A stretch of 64,000 nt of DNA from Sphaerisporangium sp039871875 (GCF_039871875.1 NZ_JBDPMD010000041.1:1-64000); one strand, 5' to 3'; positions 16,337 to 25,488 are shown, counted from the stretch's first letter. Program-made: numbers and translations. The notes: generated by a model from the letters alone, not told the origin.

Positions 16337-18442
16337 TCACAGGCCCGGGGTGGCGGGGGAGTGGCCGTTGGCCGAGGGGGGCGGCGAGGAGGGACGGGCG
16401 CCGGTCACCGCCGCGTGGTCGATCTGGTTGACGATCTGCGGGACCACGAACAGCCGCTGGAACAGCTCGGCGCGCTCGGTGTCGTTGTCGGCGACGATAC
16501 GCAGGCCGAGCTCCAGCCGGTCGGCCTCCAGCGTGCGCAGCCGCGTCTCGGCCTGCGCCGCCTGGTTCTCCGCCGCACGGGCCTGGACCGCCTGGGTCTG
16601 GAGGCCGGTGGAGTAGTCGTCGAGCGCGCTTCCCTCACCGAGGAAGGAGTCCACGGTGACGCCGTCCGTGCGCATCACGTGGCTGCCGGTGCTCACGATG
16701 ACGCCGGGTACGGTGTGCTCGCGGCCGTCCGGGCCGATGGCGGAGGTCGTGAAGTCCGGGTCCACCTGGGCGTACGCGGGGGCGTCCTCGCCGCGCTCGA
16801 CCATCCGGACGAAGCCGGGCACGATCCGCCCCCGGTGGTCGGCGATGGTCCGCACCGCCTCGTGCACGTCCTCGCGCACCCGGCGGATCGCCTCGGGGCG
16901 CAGGCAGTCGCCGAGCAGGCGGTCCAGCTCGGCGAGCGGCACCTCGTCGCGGGACTCGGCGTGGCCGTTGAAGAACGCCACCCGCACGTCCACCAGGTGC
17001 AGCAGGGTGACGTACTCCTGGTTCATCTGCCGGAACACGAAGTTCAGGGTGCGGCTGACGTTGATGTTCTCCAGCGTGCGCTCGACCGCCTGCTCCTCGC
17101 CCTCCTCCAGCTTGACGTCGATGCTGGTGTCCACCTGCACCTCACGCCGCGAGGAGGCGCGGGCGGTGTTCTTGCTCACCGCGTTGGTCAGGTTCTTGGT
17201 GAACTCCTCGCGGGCCTTGGAGCTGTTGCCCGCCACCGACCCGCTCACCCGGGCGCTGGCGCTGCCCCAGCCCCACGTGGCCTGGCCCTGCGCCTCGGCC
17301 TCGACCTTGTACTCCAGGCTGCTCGCCACGTTGTCCTGGTTGGACTGCTCGGAGTTCACCGTGCGGGCGAACTCGGTCTCGGTCTCGCTGTTGGTGGAGT
17401 CCAGGATCGACGCGGTCTTCTGCAGGCTCTGCGACGAGCGCTTGTAGGTGCTCACCCGGATGCTGGTCCTCTCCCCCGGCAGCAGGGAGAACGTCTTGAT
17501 GGTGCGGCCCGGCCCGTACCGCCCGGGGAAGGACGTCAGCCGGTAGTACTCCACCAGCACCAGCCCGGGACGGCAGGCGCGCGGCGCGGGCAGGAAGCGG
17601 TACCCCCACGCGCCGGTCTCGTCACGGGACACCACGAGACGGGCGCCCTCGGTGAGCTGCCGCGCCACGGTGGCCTCGTCCAGCTCTCCGATCGCCTCGG
17701 CCATCGCGGCGCGCACGGCCTGGTCGCCGGTGCCGGGCACGTTGGGGAACACCGCGGGGTCGAAGTAGCCGGTCGTGCGGGCCGTCTGCCACGCCTCGGT
17801 GACGCGGCTGTGGGTCAGCGCGAACGGGGGCAGGCGCTCGCCGACGGTCTCGTGGCCGGTGTCGGGGTCTTCGTAGCCGTGCAGGCTGATCAGCGGGGTG
17901 CGCGGCTCCTGCCGCTCCTCCTCCTGGGCCCGCAGGTCCGTGCCGGTCACCGGGCGGCGCTTCAGGCGGACGCACAGCCGCCGGTTGTCGAGCGCCTTCG
18001 TCACCGGCTCGCCGAGCTCAAGACGCAGCACCACGTCCTTGACGTTCACGCTGTCGCGGTAGTTGAACCTCAAGGTGAGGGAGTCGCCGGTCACGAACTC
18101 GACCGGGGGGCCGTTGACGTGGTCGGGGTCGGGGCCCACGCTGCTCAGCGCGAGGAGGAACCTCTGGGTGGCCTTGGGGTCCTCCGCGTCGGCGACGTCG
18201 TCGGTGAAGGGATGCCACGTGCCGCGCTCGTCGTACACCCGGCAGGTGAGCCCGATCGGCTCCTCCTCGTAGAAGGACACCCCGAGGTAGCCCGGCCGCG
18301 CCCGGCCCACCGGGTCGAACCAGTAGCTGATGCCGAGGTGGTCGAGGAAGTCCTCCTGCCGGACGTCCAGCGGGATGATGTGGCGGCCCTGGTAGCTCGT
18401 GGCCTCGGGTAACTCCGCGCCGGTCGCCGTGAGCATGGTCAT
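16337..18442 (-). CDS. Large uncharacterised protein with helical C-terminal region
   Basis: A 701-residue protein that I do not recognise. It has no signal peptide or membrane helix. The middle (about residues 325-470) is rich in Ser, Thr, Asn and Gln, beginning with the motif SLLPGERTSIRVSTYKRSSQ; it resembles a long beta- or coiled structural region. About residues 600-665 form a likely coiled coil with many Ala, Gln and Glu. The composition suggests a structural or assembly role rather than catalysis. The ATG at 18442 has GGAGGAG upstream. It is followed 12 bases later by the 342-residue gene. The upstream membrane pseudokinase gene is 95 bases away on the same strand. Confidence 0.85.
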   Translation of the reverse strand: MTMLTATGAELPEATSYQGRHIIPLDVRQEDFLDHLGISYWFDPVGRARPGYLGVSFYEEEPIGLTCRVYDERGTWHPFTDDVADAEDPKATQRFLLALSSVGPDPDHVNGPPVEFVTGDSLTLRFNYRDSVNVKDVVLRLELGEPVTKALDNRRLCVRLKRRPVTGTDLRAQEEERQEPRTPLISLHGYEDPDTGHETVGERLPPFALTHSRVTEAWQTARTTGYFDPAVFPNVPGTGDQAVRAAMAEAIGELDEATVARQLTEGARLVVSRDETGAWGYRFLPAPRACRPGLVLVEYYRLTSFPGRYGPGRTIKTFSLLPGERTSIRVSTYKRSSQSLQKTASILDSTNSETETEFARTVNSEQSNQDNVASSLEYKVEAEAQGQATWGWGSASARVSGSVAGNSSKAREEFTKNLTNAVSKNTARASSRREVQVDTSIDVKLEEGEEQAVERTLENINVSRTLNFVFRQMNQEYVTLLHLVDVRVAFFNGHAESRDEVPLAELDRLLGDCLRPEAIRRVREDVHEAVRTIADHRGRIVPGFVRMVERGEDAPAYAQVDPDFTTSAIGPDGREHTVPGVIVSTGSHVMRTDGVTVDSFLGEGSALDDYSTGLQTQAVQARAAENQAAQAETRLRTLEADRLELGLRIVADNDTERAELFQRLFVVPQIVNQIDHAAVTGARPSSPPPSANGHSPATPGL

Positions 18443-18537
18443 GTGTCTCCTCCACTAGGTGCGGTCGCGGGCTTCACTATGCGCAAGCCCCGCGGGCCGT
18501 ACCATCCGGGGAAACTCTTACCGGCCGCGTAAAGCCG

Positions 18538-20115
18538 TCAGCACCTATACGTGAAGGTCGCCTTGTCCTCCAGGGGGCCCTGGTCGGTGATGGGCGAGAG
18601 CACGCGCAGGCGTGCGGTGAGGCGCTTGGTGCCCTCGCCGCCGATCTCCCACTCCAGTTTCACCTGGTGGGTGGTCTTGCCGGACTCGACGGTGTCGGTG
18701 TGGCGTATCGGCTTGCGGCCGGTGGGCAGCCACTCGTAGGTGACCTCGCCGGACGATCCGTTGGTGGTGATCACGCCGATGACGTTCACCGTGACGTCGC
18801 AGCCCTTCGGCTTGGGGGCGCGGACGTCCACGGCGGTGACGGCCAGCGGGTCGCCGCGCTGGAACCACAGGTAGACGGCGGCGGCCAGGATGAGCAGGAA
18901 GATCAGGCCGGAGCCGAGGATGCCGCCGCGGCGCCGCCTGCGCGGGCGGCGGTCACCGCCGGCCGGCTGGTCGCGGCCGGAGCGCCAGATCTGGGCGGCG
19001 GCGGTCTCCGTGGGGACGCCAGGGCCGAAGCGCAGGCCCTCGCCCTGGGGCCGGCCGCCGGAGGGCGCCGTGCTCGCGGTGCCCGCGGGGGCGGTGCCCT
19101 GGGCCATCGCGGCGGCTCCCGCCGCGGCGGCGCCGTACCCGGCGCCGTGCCCCCCGTGTGTGCCTTGTGTGCCGTACGGGCCTGAGGACGTGCCGGGCTG
19201 GTAGAGCAGCGTGACGACCTCGCCGGGGTCGGCGGCGAAGCCGTGGGCGGGGGAGGGGTCGCGGGTCGGGACCTCGCCCGCCGACCACCACTGGATGGTG
19301 CGGACCAGCCGCTCCCGGGTGGTGAAACCCGCGGGCAGCAGGTCACGGCCCTCCAGCAGGACGTCACGCGCGGCGCCGAGACCGTGGGAGGACGCCGTGC
19401 CGGCCGCCCGCTCGAACAACTGCGCCGCCCGGGGGTCGCCCGCCGCCCACGACGCCGCGAGGGTCCGGGCCAGTGCCGCCCAGGCCGCGACGTCGCGCCG
19501 CGGGTCGGCGTGCTCTCCGCGCAGCGCCTCGGCGAGGCCCCGCTCGGCCAGCAGCGTCGCGCCGTCCTCGCCGATCACCACCGTGCCGGGCCGCAGCGCG
19601 CCGTGCGACAACCCCGCCGCGTGCACCGCGAGCAGGGTCTGCGCCGTCTCCACCAGCACGGTCGCCGCGCTGCCGGCGTCCGGGCCCGGCGAGCCGGACC
19701 GGCCGTTCATCAGTTCCTCCAGGGACGGCGTGCCCGGCCGCGCGGTGAGCAGCCAGATCTCGTCCCTGGCCGCGACCAGGTCGTCGATCGGCATCAGCCC
19801 GCCGAGCCCGCTCTGCGCGAGCCGCCGGTCCGCGCTGACCGCCGCCACGACCCGCTCACGCGCACCCGGCAGGGCCACCCCCGCCGGGTCCAGCCGCAGC
19901 GCCCCGGCCCGCACGCCGTCCGGGGCCACGGCGTCGAACCACAGGCCCGCGTCACCACTCCGGTACCGTCCGCTGAGCCGGTACCCGGCGATGGCAGCCG
20001 CCCCCACGCCGCCGGAGCCACCCGGAACGCCGGAACCGCCCGCGCCGCCCGCACCGCCCATGCCGCCGGGGACGCCGGCGCTCCCCGTCCCGCCGGTGTC
20101 GTCGCCGTAGGGCAT
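18538..20115 (-). CDS. Membrane-anchored pseudokinase with extracellular domain
   Basis: A 525-residue protein. A Gly-rich N-terminus (1-40) precedes a protein-kinase-like domain (about 43-265). The catalytic loop reads HAAGLSHGALRPGTVVI, where active kinases have HRDxKxxN, and the DFG motif is replaced by AERG, so the domain should not phosphorylate. A flexible region, a transmembrane helix (about 395-417, SGLIFLLILAAAVYLWF) and an extracellular beta-rich domain of about 105 residues with two Cys follow. Its ATG directly follows the stop codon of the active kinase gene (TAGATG), a sign of coupling. It probably scaffolds or is phosphorylated by that kinase. Confidence 0.88.
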   Translation of the reverse strand: MPYGDDTGGTGSAGVPGGMGGAGGAGGSGVPGGSGGVGAAAIAGYRLSGRYRSGDAGLWFDAVAPDGVRAGALRLDPAGVALPGARERVVAAVSADRRLAQSGLGGLMPIDDLVAARDEIWLLTARPGTPSLEELMNGRSGSPGPDAGSAATVLVETAQTLLAVHAAGLSHGALRPGTVVIGEDGATLLAERGLAEALRGEHADPRRDVAAWAALARTLAASWAAGDPRAAQLFERAAGTASSHGLGAARDVLLEGRDLLPAGFTTRERLVRTIQWWSAGEVPTRDPSPAHGFAADPGEVVTLLYQPGTSSGPYGTQGTHGGHGAGYGAAAAGAAAMAQGTAPAGTASTAPSGGRPQGEGLRFGPGVPTETAAAQIWRSGRDQPAGGDRRPRRRRRGGILGSGLIFLLILAAAVYLWFQRGDPLAVTAVDVRAPKPKGCDVTVNVIGVITTNGSSGEVTYEWLPTGRKPIRHTDTVESGKTTHQVKLEWEIGGEGTKRLTARLRVLSPITDQGPLEDKATFTYRC

Positions 20116-21837
20116 CTAACGCCTCCGGTGCCGTCCTGCCATGCGCTTCCTGAGCACAAGTGTGGCGGGTACGGCGCCGGTCGTCACCAGACCGGCGGCG
20201 AGCAGGCCGAGGCCGCCGCCGGGACCCGACGGGCCGGGAACCGGGGTGCCGTCCGGGCCGCCGCTCTCACCGGGGCCGTCCGAGCCGTCCCTCGGCGGCG
20301 GGGAGCTCTGGTCGGTGGACGTGTCGCTGGACCCCCGCGGGGTCTCGTCGGGGGAGTCGTTCGGTGTCGGGCTCGCCGGCGGCGTGCGCGTGCGGGTCGG
20401 CGACGGCGCCTGCGTGGTCGGCGGTGGTGGCGGCGACGGGGTGCTCGGCTTGGGCTTCGGCTTCCCGGACGGCAGGTCGTTGTTCACGTCCGGGTTGGAC
20501 GGGTCGTCCTTCGGGGTTTCCGACTTCTTCGGCGTCGGGCCGGCCGTGCCGGAGGCGACCGGCGTCCTGGCCGGCTTCTTGCTCGGGGTGGGCTTCGGCG
20601 GGGCCGCCTGCGTGGGCGCCGCGCCCGTGGGCGGGGCGGCGGCGGACGAGGCGGGCACCGGGGTGCTCGGCGCCTCGCTCGGCTCCTCCGACGGCTCTCC
20701 CAGCGGTGTCTCGTCGATGCCGGGCTCGGCCGAGGGGTCCAGGGTCGTCTCGGTGACGGCGGGCGTGGGGGTGACCGGCGACTCCTGGGCCTGGAGCTCA
20801 GGGTCGCCGAGCGAGCCGACCAGCACGGCCGTGACGGCCGCGATCACCGCGAGCCCGGCCACACCAGCGACGATCTTCACGCCGAGCTTGCGCGCGGCGC
20901 CGCCGGTCACGCCGAGGTCGGTCTCGGCCAGGGACGTGCTCGCGTCCGGGGCCTCGCCGCCGAGCGGGAACAGCAGGCCGAGCAGCGCGGCGAGCCCGGC
21001 CAGGCGCCGCCGTCCGCGCTCCTCCCAGTCGGGCCCGTACGCCTCGGCGGCCACGGCCTCCAGCTCGACCAGGAACGCGTCGGCGGTGGGCGGCCGGTTG
21101 GCCGGGTGCTTGGCGAGGCCCCGCTCCACCAGGCCGCGCAGCGGGGCGGGCACCTGCTCCACCGGGGGCGGCATGGACTGGTGCTGGCGGGCGAGCGCCG
21201 CGACGTTGCGCGACTGGAACGGCCGGGTGCCGGTGAGGCACTCGAAGAAGACGATGGTGGCCGCGTACACGTCGGTGCTCGGCGCCGCGGGCGCGCCCGC
21301 CCACTGCTCGGGCGCCATGTACGGCGGGGTGCCCGCGCCGCTCACGCCGTCGCCGGGCCGTACGGCGATGCCGAAGTCCAGCAGCTTGCTCTGCCCGCTG
21401 GCCTCGATCATGATGTTCTCGGGCTTGAAGTCCCGGTGCACCACCCCGCCCGCGTGCGCGGCGGCGAGGCCGAGCAGCGAGCCCTTCAGCAGCGTCAGCG
21501 CCGCCTCGCCCCCCGTGGGGCCCTCCGACCGCAACATCGCGCGCAGCGAGACGCCGTCGACCAGCTCCATGACGATGGCCGCGCCGCCGTCGCTCTCGAC
21601 GTACTCGTAGAAGCGGGCGCAGTGCGGGTTGTCCACCAGTTCGAGCAGGCGGGCCTCGTGGCGGAAACGCACGACGAACCCGGGGTCCGCCCGCAACTCG
21701 TCCGAGAGGTACTTGATCGCGACCGGGGTGTCGTCCACGTCGTATCGCGCCAGCACGACACGCCCTGAACCCCCCACCCCCAGCTCGCGGACCTCGGTGT
21801 AGCCGGGGACTCGCCATTCCCCCATGTGGGCGTCCAT
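20116..21837 (-). CDS. Membrane Ser/Thr protein kinase (PknB-like)
   Basis: A 573-residue kinase. The catalytic domain (about 12-275) has the glycine loop ELGVGGSGRVV, the ATP lysine in VAIKYL, the catalytic loop GGVVHRDFKPENIMI, DFG in KLLDFGIA and the APEQWAG motif. A transmembrane helix lies at about 317-343. A long Pro/Thr/Ser-rich extracellular stretch follows. Unusually, a second hydrophobic helix ends the protein (about 541-565) before a basic tail, which looks like a cell-wall sorting signal without LPXTG. There are no PASTA repeats. The ATG at 21837 has AAGGAG upstream. Its direct partner is the pseudokinase gene that follows without a gap. Confidence 0.93.
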   Translation of the reverse strand: MDAHMGEWRVPGYTEVRELGVGGSGRVVLARYDVDDTPVAIKYLSDELRADPGFVVRFRHEARLLELVDNPHCARFYEYVESDGGAAIVMELVDGVSLRAMLRSEGPTGGEAALTLLKGSLLGLAAAHAGGVVHRDFKPENIMIEASGQSKLLDFGIAVRPGDGVSGAGTPPYMAPEQWAGAPAAPSTDVYAATIVFFECLTGTRPFQSRNVAALARQHQSMPPPVEQVPAPLRGLVERGLAKHPANRPPTADAFLVELEAVAAEAYGPDWEERGRRRLAGLAALLGLLFPLGGEAPDASTSLAETDLGVTGGAARKLGVKIVAGVAGLAVIAAVTAVLVGSLGDPELQAQESPVTPTPAVTETTLDPSAEPGIDETPLGEPSEEPSEAPSTPVPASSAAAPPTGAAPTQAAPPKPTPSKKPARTPVASGTAGPTPKKSETPKDDPSNPDVNNDLPSGKPKPKPSTPSPPPPPTTQAPSPTRTRTPPASPTPNDSPDETPRGSSDTSTDQSSPPPRDGSDGPGESGGPDGTPVPGPSGPGGGLGLLAAGLVTTGAVPATLVLRKRMAGRHRRR

Positions 21838-21970
21838 ACGGTCTCCTTATGTGGCCGGGCCCCCACCCATGGCGAGATCGAAGCTTAACGATGCCCCTCC
21901 CTCTCTCGTGGTCTTTAACGAGATATTCGCAATATTGTCGTGGTTTGAGTCAACCGCTTCGTGGGCCTCG

Positions 21971-22600
21971 TCAGCGGTTCGCGATGTGGGCGGGCACGGG
22001 GATCCCGTCCCGCAGCTTGGGGTCGGGCACGGGGGTGCCCCACTCCACGCGCAGAGGGAGGACACCGGCCCAGACCGGCAGCGCGTAGTCCTCGTCGTCG
22101 TCGTTCGGCGGGCCGGTGCGCACCTTCACCGACGCCTCGGCCAGCGAGATCGCGAGCACGGCGGTCATGGCCAGCTCCTTGCGGTCCGGCTCGCGCACCA
22201 CGTCCCACTGGCCCGGCGCGAGCTGCTCGGTCACGGCGCGCAGCCCGGCCAGCCGCTCCTCCGGGTCCTCGACGGGGCGGGCACTGCCGTAGATCATCGC
22301 GGAGCGGTAGTTCACCGAGTGGTGGAACGCCGATCGGGCCAGCACGATGCCGTCGAGGTGCGTGACGGTCACGCACACCTGTGTCGCGGAGCGCAGCGAG
22401 GTGGCGCCCGTGGAGCCGTGCACGTACAGCGTGTCCTCGATGCGCCCGTACCCGGTGGGGATCACCATGGGGGCGCCGTCGTGCACGAGCCCGAGGTGGC
22501 AGATCAGCCCGGCGTCCAGCACGGCGTACAGCTCGGCGCGGTCGGTACGTCCCCGGTCCTTGGACCGGCGCAAGGTGGTGCGAGGAGTCGTGGAGAGCAT
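21971..22600 (-). CDS. Pyridoxamine 5'-phosphate oxidase-family flavin protein
   Basis: A 209-residue protein of the FMN-binding split-barrel (PNPOx-like) superfamily. ICHLGLVHDGAPMVIPTGYG and the later NYRSAMIYGSARPVEDPEE match the family of flavin-nucleotide-binding proteins annotated as nitroimidazole-resistance (NimA)-like. True pyridoxamine phosphate oxidases are less similar. It is divergent from a MocR-type regulator with 68 bases or fewer between starts, so the regulator probably controls it. MocR proteins often regulate PLP-related genes, which fits a link to vitamin B6 or PLP-like cofactors, but the reaction is not known. Confidence 0.88.
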   Translation of the reverse strand: MLSTTPRTTLRRSKDRGRTDRAELYAVLDAGLICHLGLVHDGAPMVIPTGYGRIEDTLYVHGSTGATSLRSATQVCVTVTHLDGIVLARSAFHHSVNYRSAMIYGSARPVEDPEERLAGLRAVTEQLAPGQWDVVREPDRKELAMTAVLAISLAEASVKVRTGPPNDDDEDYALPVWAGVLPLRVEWGTPVPDPKLRDGIPVPAHIANR

Positions 22601-22618
22601 GCGGCTACCGTAAGGACC

Positions 22619-22668
22619 AAGTGGACGGCGGTGGTACGTCCACTTCGGACCACTTCCAGGAGACCACT
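22619..22668. promoter_or_regulatory. Operator array in the divergent MocR promoter
   Basis: AAGTGGACG (22619-22627) and CGTCCACTT (22637-22645) are perfect 9-base inverted arms with a 9-base spacer. Two more CCACTT boxes follow in direct orientation, within ACCACTTCC and ACCACTTTG. Inverted plus direct repeats are the usual layout of MocR-family sites, and the array fills the gap between the two divergent genes. Confidence 0.55.
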
Positions 22669-24144
22669 TTGCCGGGCCACGTCGACCTGCCCCTCACCCT
22701 CGACCGCCGGTCCCCGGTCTCCCTGGCCGTGCAGCTCAGCGACCAGCTCCGCGCCGGCATCCGCGACGGCGCCCTGCGCCCCGGCGAGCGCCTGCCCTCC
22801 AGCCGCTCCCTGGCCCACCTGCTGGCGGTCAGCCGCACCGTCGTCACCGAGGCCTTCCAGCAGCTCTACGCCGAGGGCTGGCTGGAGGGCAGGCACGGCT
22901 CCGGCACCTACGTCACCGACATCCCCGACCGCACCACCACCCCGGCACCTCCGGCGTCCGCGCCGGCCTCCCCCGCCGCGCCGCCGCCCGCCACGCCGCC
23001 GCCCGCCGCGCCGCCGCCCGCCGCGCCGCCGCCCGCCGGGCCGGCGGACCCGGTGGGAACCGTGCCGGACCCGTACAACGCGGCCGAGACGCCGGTCCCG
23101 TCCGGCATGATCGACCTGCGGCCGGGGCGGCCGTGGGTGCGGCACTACGACGCGGCGGCGTGGCGGCGGGCCTGGCGCACGGCGGGGGAGCGCCCGCCGT
23201 CCGACCTCGCGAGCCCCTACGGACTGCCGGGGCTGCGGGAGCTGCTCGCCGAGCACCTGCGCCGGGCGCGCGGCGTGCCGGTGGGGCCGGAGAACGTGAT
23301 GGTGACCCGGGGCACGGCCCACGGGCTCGACCTGGTCGCCACGGCACTGCTCCGGCCGGGGGACGGCGCCGGGGTGGAGGACCCGGGGTACCGCGCCGCC
23401 CGCGAGGTGTTCGCCGCGCGCGGCGGCCGCGTGGTCCCGTGCCCGGTGGACGAGCAGGGCGTGCTGCCCGCCGAGCTGCCGGACCGGCTGCGCGTGCTGT
23501 ACACGACCCCCGCGCACCAGTACCCCCTCGGCGGCCGCCTGCCCATCCCGCGCCGCGAGGGCCTGCTCGCCTGGGCCCGCCGCGCCGGCACCACCGTCGT
23601 GGAGGACGACTACGACGCGGAGTTCCGCTACGACGTCGCCCCCCTGCCCGCCCTCTACGGCCTCGACCCCGGGCGGGTCGTGCTCCTCGGCACGTTGTCG
23701 AAGTCCCTGGCCCCGGACGTGGGTGTCGGCTGGCTCGTCGCCGGCCCCGACCTGCTGCACGAGATCGCCCACATCCGCCGCCGCCTGAACGACCGCACCT
23801 CGGGCCCGGTGCAGGCGGCCGTCTCCGTGCTCCTGGAACGAGGCGACCTGGACCGCCACCTGCGCCGCATGCGGCTGGAGTACGCCCGCCGCCGCGCCGC
23901 CATCGTCGAGGCCCTCGGCGGCCACGTCCGCGGCGACTCCGCCGGCCTGCACGTCTTCGTCCCGCTCCCGGAGGACCGCGTGGCACCTCTGGTGGCGGCC
24001 GCCGCCGCGCGGGGTGTGTTGCTGGACACCACCACCCGCCACCACCACGGCCCCACCCGCGTGCCCGGCCTGGTGCTCGGCTACGGCTCCGCTTCGCTCA
24101 GCGACGTCCGCAAGGGGTGCGCCGTACTCTCCGCCCTCCTCTGA
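22669..24144 (+). CDS. MocR-family regulator (GntR DNA-binding plus aminotransferase-like domain)
   Basis: About 491 residues. The N-terminal winged helix (SPVSLAVQLSDQLRAGIRDG, then LPSSRSLAHLLAVSRTVVTE) is of the GntR type. A Pro/Ala linker follows (coded by the 15-base repeats at 22981-23040), then a fold-type I aminotransferase domain. PLP-binding features are ALRPGD-like TALLRPGDGAGVEDPGY, VVEDDYDAEFRYD and the Schiff-base lysine in LLGTLSKSLAPDVGVGW. MocR proteins sense PLP or amino compounds. I prefer the TTG at 22669, with AGGAG six bases upstream, because the GTG at 22621 lies inside the operator repeats; that GTG would add 16 residues. The regulator probably controls itself and the divergent flavin protein. 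Confidence 0.9.
   Translation: MPGHVDLPLTLDRRSPVSLAVQLSDQLRAGIRDGALRPGERLPSSRSLAHLLAVSRTVVTEAFQQLYAEGWLEGRHGSGTYVTDIPDRTTTPAPPASAPASPAAPPPATPPPAAPPPAAPPPAGPADPVGTVPDPYNAAETPVPSGMIDLRPGRPWVRHYDAAAWRRAWRTAGERPPSDLASPYGLPGLRELLAEHLRRARGVPVGPENVMVTRGTAHGLDLVATALLRPGDGAGVEDPGYRAAREVFAARGGRVVPCPVDEQGVLPAELPDRLRVLYTTPAHQYPLGGRLPIPRREGLLAWARRAGTTVVEDDYDAEFRYDVAPLPALYGLDPGRVVLLGTLSKSLAPDVGVGWLVAGPDLLHEIAHIRRRLNDRTSGPVQAAVSVLLERGDLDRHLRRMRLEYARRRAAIVEALGGHVRGDSAGLHVFVPLPEDRVAPLVAAAAARGVLLDTTTRHHHGPTRVPGLVLGYGSASLSDVRKGCAVLSALL
22981..23040 (+). repeat. Four 15-base tandem repeats coding the MocR linker
   Basis: Four in-frame units of CCGCCGCCCGCCRCG encode the Pro-Pro-Pro-Ala-type linker between the DNA-binding and aminotransferase domains. 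Unit number is likely to vary between strains. Confidence 0.85.
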
Positions 24145-24149
24145 GCGGG

Positions 24150-25322
24150 TCAGGCCGCCTCGGGGTTGCGGTGCGATTGTGGCACGGTCGGCGTGGCGGG
24201 CGGCGGCGGGGCGGGCGCCAGGGCGCTGAGGACCGGCAGGGCGCGGCCGGCGTACATGGGGTCGACCGGCAGCACGTGCGCGGCCCACCAGCGGGCCGGG
24301 CGGGGATCGGGCGAGGGGGTGACGAACGCCTCGGCGTAGTCGTCGTACGGCGGGTCGTACAGGTAGCCGGTGGGGATGCCCTGCCGGGCCAGCGTGACCA
24401 GCGCGGCGTCGCGGTCGGCGACCAGCAGCGGGACGCGGAACAGGGGCTGGTCGGTGTGGCGCAGCACGGCGGGGGCCACGGTGGGGAGCTCGGCCAGCTT
24501 GGCGACGCCGGCGAGGCGGCGGGGCCGGTCCGCGGGGAGGCGGGACAGGCAGCGGGCCTGGTACCAGCGGGCGACGCGGCGCCGGGTGTCGCGGTAGTCG
24601 TGCAGGTCGGCGCGCACCCAGGGGTCCATGGCGGGCAGGTCGGGCGCGTGCTTGAGCGCCGTGCGCAGGTCCTCGGGGCGCAGCGCGATGCGGTGGCCGT
24701 CGCGGGGCTCGGTGAGCCGCAGCAGGCGGGCGAGGCCCATGGCGGGCCTGGCCATGTCGAGCCGCAGCGCCGTGCGGCGGGCCATCGAGGTCGCCACCCC
24801 GGTCAGCTCCTTGCGCAGCACCCCGGGCCGCAGCAGCAGGTCGCGCTCGGCGGTGAGACGCCGCGCGGTGGCGGCGTCCTCGACCGCGAGCACGCCCCCG
24901 GAACCCGCCCCGGCGTGCTTGGACAGGCTGAACACCCCCGCGGCGCCGAACGTGCCGAGCGGCTGCCCGTCCACCGAGGTCTCGGCCGCGTGCGCGACGT
25001 CCTCGATGACGAGCAGGCCCGCCATGCCCCGCACCTCGTCGGGCAGCCCGTACAGATTGGTGGTGAGCACGGCGTCCACGCCGCAGAGCAGCGCACGGGC
25101 CAGCTCGATGTTGCCGTCCAGCACCGAGATCGGCGCGATGACGGGGATGAGCCCGGCGGCGAGCACGAGGAACAGGATCTCGTCCGCCGAGATGGGCGAC
25201 ATGAGCAGTCGCTGTCCGGGTGTGCACCAGTGCCGCAGGGCGAGGAACAACCCGAGCCGGTTGGAGGGCAGATACACCGTCTCCCGGCCGGTGCGGGCGG
25301 CTATGAGTTGCTCAGGACTCAC
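24150..25322 (-). CDS. DegT/DnrJ/EryC1/StrS-family aminotransferase-like protein
   Basis: A 390-residue fold-type I PLP protein of the sugar aminotransferase superfamily. VYLPSNRLGLFLALRHWCTPGQ, LTTNLYGLPDE, VIEDVAHAAET and the PLP lysine region VFSLSKHAGAGSGGVLAV follow the family order. Members transfer an amino group to nucleotide-linked keto sugars. The C-terminal half is divergent and the tail is Pro-rich. The GTG at 25322 has GAGGAG four bases upstream. It is the first gene of the 24-38 kb region, which carries several polysaccharide genes, and probably supplies an amino sugar. It converges on the MocR gene. Confidence 0.85.
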   Translation of the reverse strand: MSPEQLIAARTGRETVYLPSNRLGLFLALRHWCTPGQRLLMSPISADEILFLVLAAGLIPVIAPISVLDGNIELARALLCGVDAVLTTNLYGLPDEVRGMAGLLVIEDVAHAAETSVDGQPLGTFGAAGVFSLSKHAGAGSGGVLAVEDAATARRLTAERDLLLRPGVLRKELTGVATSMARRTALRLDMARPAMGLARLLRLTEPRDGHRIALRPEDLRTALKHAPDLPAMDPWVRADLHDYRDTRRRVARWYQARCLSRLPADRPRRLAGVAKLAELPTVAPAVLRHTDQPLFRVPLLVADRDAALVTLARQGIPTGYLYDPPYDDYAEAFVTPSPDPRPARWWAAHVLPVDPMYAGRALPVLSALAPAPPPPATPTVPQSHRNPEAA

Positions 25323-25488
25323 GTCTCCTCGTTTCGCCCCTCTGGGCGGTGGATGGGCGACCCAGAGCTGAAAAGGTAGCGCACCCCAAGTGGCCCGTGG
25401 TGCGCAGGGGACGATCGTTACGAGGCGAGCGATGGCGCCGGCGGGCTGGGGCGTCGGCAGGAGAGCGAGGTGGGCGGGGGGTGGAGCG

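Noticed and set aside
16361..18412. Long open frame on the plus strand (683 codons) antisense to the 701-residue protein
   Set aside because: It mirrors the high-GC third positions of the minus-strand gene, has no ribosome-binding site and encodes only low-complexity Gly/Val/Ala/Arg sequence.
22504..25227. Long minus-strand frame across the MocR and DegT genes
   Set aside because: It is antisense to MocR and out of frame with the DegT gene; both real genes have clear families and start signals.
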